The translations under genes were made by a program, and so were the position numbers. From positions 124,001-188,000 of the forward strand of contig JAOSJM010000007.1 of the NCBI GenBank assembly GCA_027494165.1: a DNA stretch of 64,000 nucleotides, given 5' to 3'. The notes below the pieces were generated by a model, which did not search any database, was not told the origin of the DNA, and was given only the letters and a program-made list of their open reading frames with translations. How positions within the stretch are numbered: the stretch's first letter is position 1; each line of letters starts with the position of its first letter. This DNA is from Acidimicrobiia bacterium. Lineage in GTDB: Bacteria; Actinomycetota; Acidimicrobiia; IMCC26256; JAOSJM01. Below, piece after piece: positions 63,582 to 64,000 of the stretch.

Positions 63582-64000
63582 GCTCGGAGGGGGCACCGGC
63601 CGGCTGGCCGGCCTCGGCCGGGAGGAGCCTCGCCGCCAGGAGCCCGATGATCCCGATCACGGCCAGGACGGCCATCGCGATCCCGTAGGACCGGTCCGGG
63701 GACCCGAGGCCGGCGACGAGGATGGTGCCCGCGATCGCCGTGCCCAGCGAGGAGCCCAGGTTCGACACGCTGCGCGACAGGCCCGAGATCTCCCCCTGCA
63801 GGTCCTCGGGGAAGGCGGACTGCACGACGTTGACCGACGGCGTCAGCATCACCCCGATTCCCAGGCCGATGAGCAGGAGCCCGGGAGCGAAGGCGTAGAC
63901 GCTGGGCGAGCCCGCCACCATGGCGAGGAAGACGCCCACCCCGACGATCGTGACGACGAAGCCGGCCACGATCAGCGTCCGCTGCGGGTGCCGCCTCGCC
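63571..64000 (-). CDS. MFS transporter, C-terminal part
   Basis: 143 codons are visible up to the window edge, without a start. At least four membrane segments (IVAGFVVTIVGVGVFLAMV, FAPGLLLIGLGIGVMLTP, LGTAIAGTILVAGLG, AMAVLAVIGIIGLLAARLL), with the SGLSRSVSNLGSSLGTA block typical of the DHA2 drug-efflux group. It overlaps the end of the thiolase-like gene by 11 bases, tail to tail. Confidence 0.85.
   Translation of the reverse strand, partial: ARRHPQRTLIVAGFVVTIVGVGVFLAMVAGSPSVYAFAPGLLLIGLGIGVMLTPSVNVVQSAFPEDLQGEISGLSRSVSNLGSSLGTAIAGTILVAGLGSPDRSYGIAMAVLAVIGIIGLLAARLLPAEAGQPAGAPSELSG

Overview
The window is very GC-rich (about 72 percent by eye). Coding density is near 95 percent, and many starts are GTG fused to the upstream stop as GTGA or ATGA. 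The gene content is that of an actinomycete: F420-dependent luciferase-like oxidoreductase, mycothiol-type maleylpyruvate isomerase folds, many acyl-CoA dehydrogenases and ligases, SARP-type and WYL regulators. An uncultured Acidimicrobiia-like actinomycete is my best guess, but nothing here fixes the taxon. I see no tRNA, rRNA, CRISPR array, phage or transposase gene. No stretch above 300 bases lacks a gene; the longest is about 214 bases at 41419-41632.

Assembly quality matters for reading the annotation. Seventeen genes contain 23 single-base frame breaks. Most sit in or next to short G or C runs, and each is repaired by adding or removing one base, with an otherwise normal family sequence continuing in the new frame. 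I treat these as probable sequencing errors and give the whole-gene span.

Layout. 0-1.6 kb: end of a membrane protein and a beta-propeller protein. 1.6-8.6 kb (minus): an FAD oxidoreductase, a molybdopterin oxidoreductase, a MarR regulator, an SDR and a nitronate monooxygenase. 8.6-15.6 kb: an LLM oxidoreductase, a DsbA-fold protein with its TetR regulator, an exported serine hydrolase and small enzymes. 15.6-17.9 kb: an acyl-CoA dehydrogenase next to an APH-type kinase, a split version of the ACAD10/11 architecture. 18.4-19.2 kb: a HEPN-nucleotidyltransferase pair. 19.2-22.9 kb: a large membrane-anchored protein with a carboxylate-amine-ligase-like head, plus a small partner. 23.1-32.4 kb: L-rhamnose use, with DeoR regulator, kinase, isomerase, fused aldolase-dehydrogenase, a divergent FMN lactate-type dehydrogenase and a GH78 rhamnosidase. 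32.4-33.1 kb: VapBC toxin-antitoxin.

34.8-44.0 kb holds the most novel-looking region. Two regulators, each a DNA-binding winged helix joined to an alpha/beta-hydrolase, flank two flavin monooxygenases, an OsmC protein, an SDR and an AzlCD exporter. Two intergenic regions in it share a 55-bp block with TGGAG direct repeats at exactly 11-bp spacing, the layout recognised by SARP regulators. 44.0-47.4 kb: a WYL regulator with a clear inverted-repeat operator, a second nitronate monooxygenase and small proteins. 47.6-63.6 kb is lipid or steroid catabolism: an orphan substrate-binding lipoprotein, a P450-kinase-unknown operon, a thiolase, and a seven-gene minus-strand operon (DUF35 protein, two acyl-CoA dehydrogenases, dienelactone hydrolase, three acyl-CoA ligases) divergent from a thiolase-like aldolase. 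The right edge cuts an MFS transporter.

All functions are assigned by reading motifs in the translations, not by database search.
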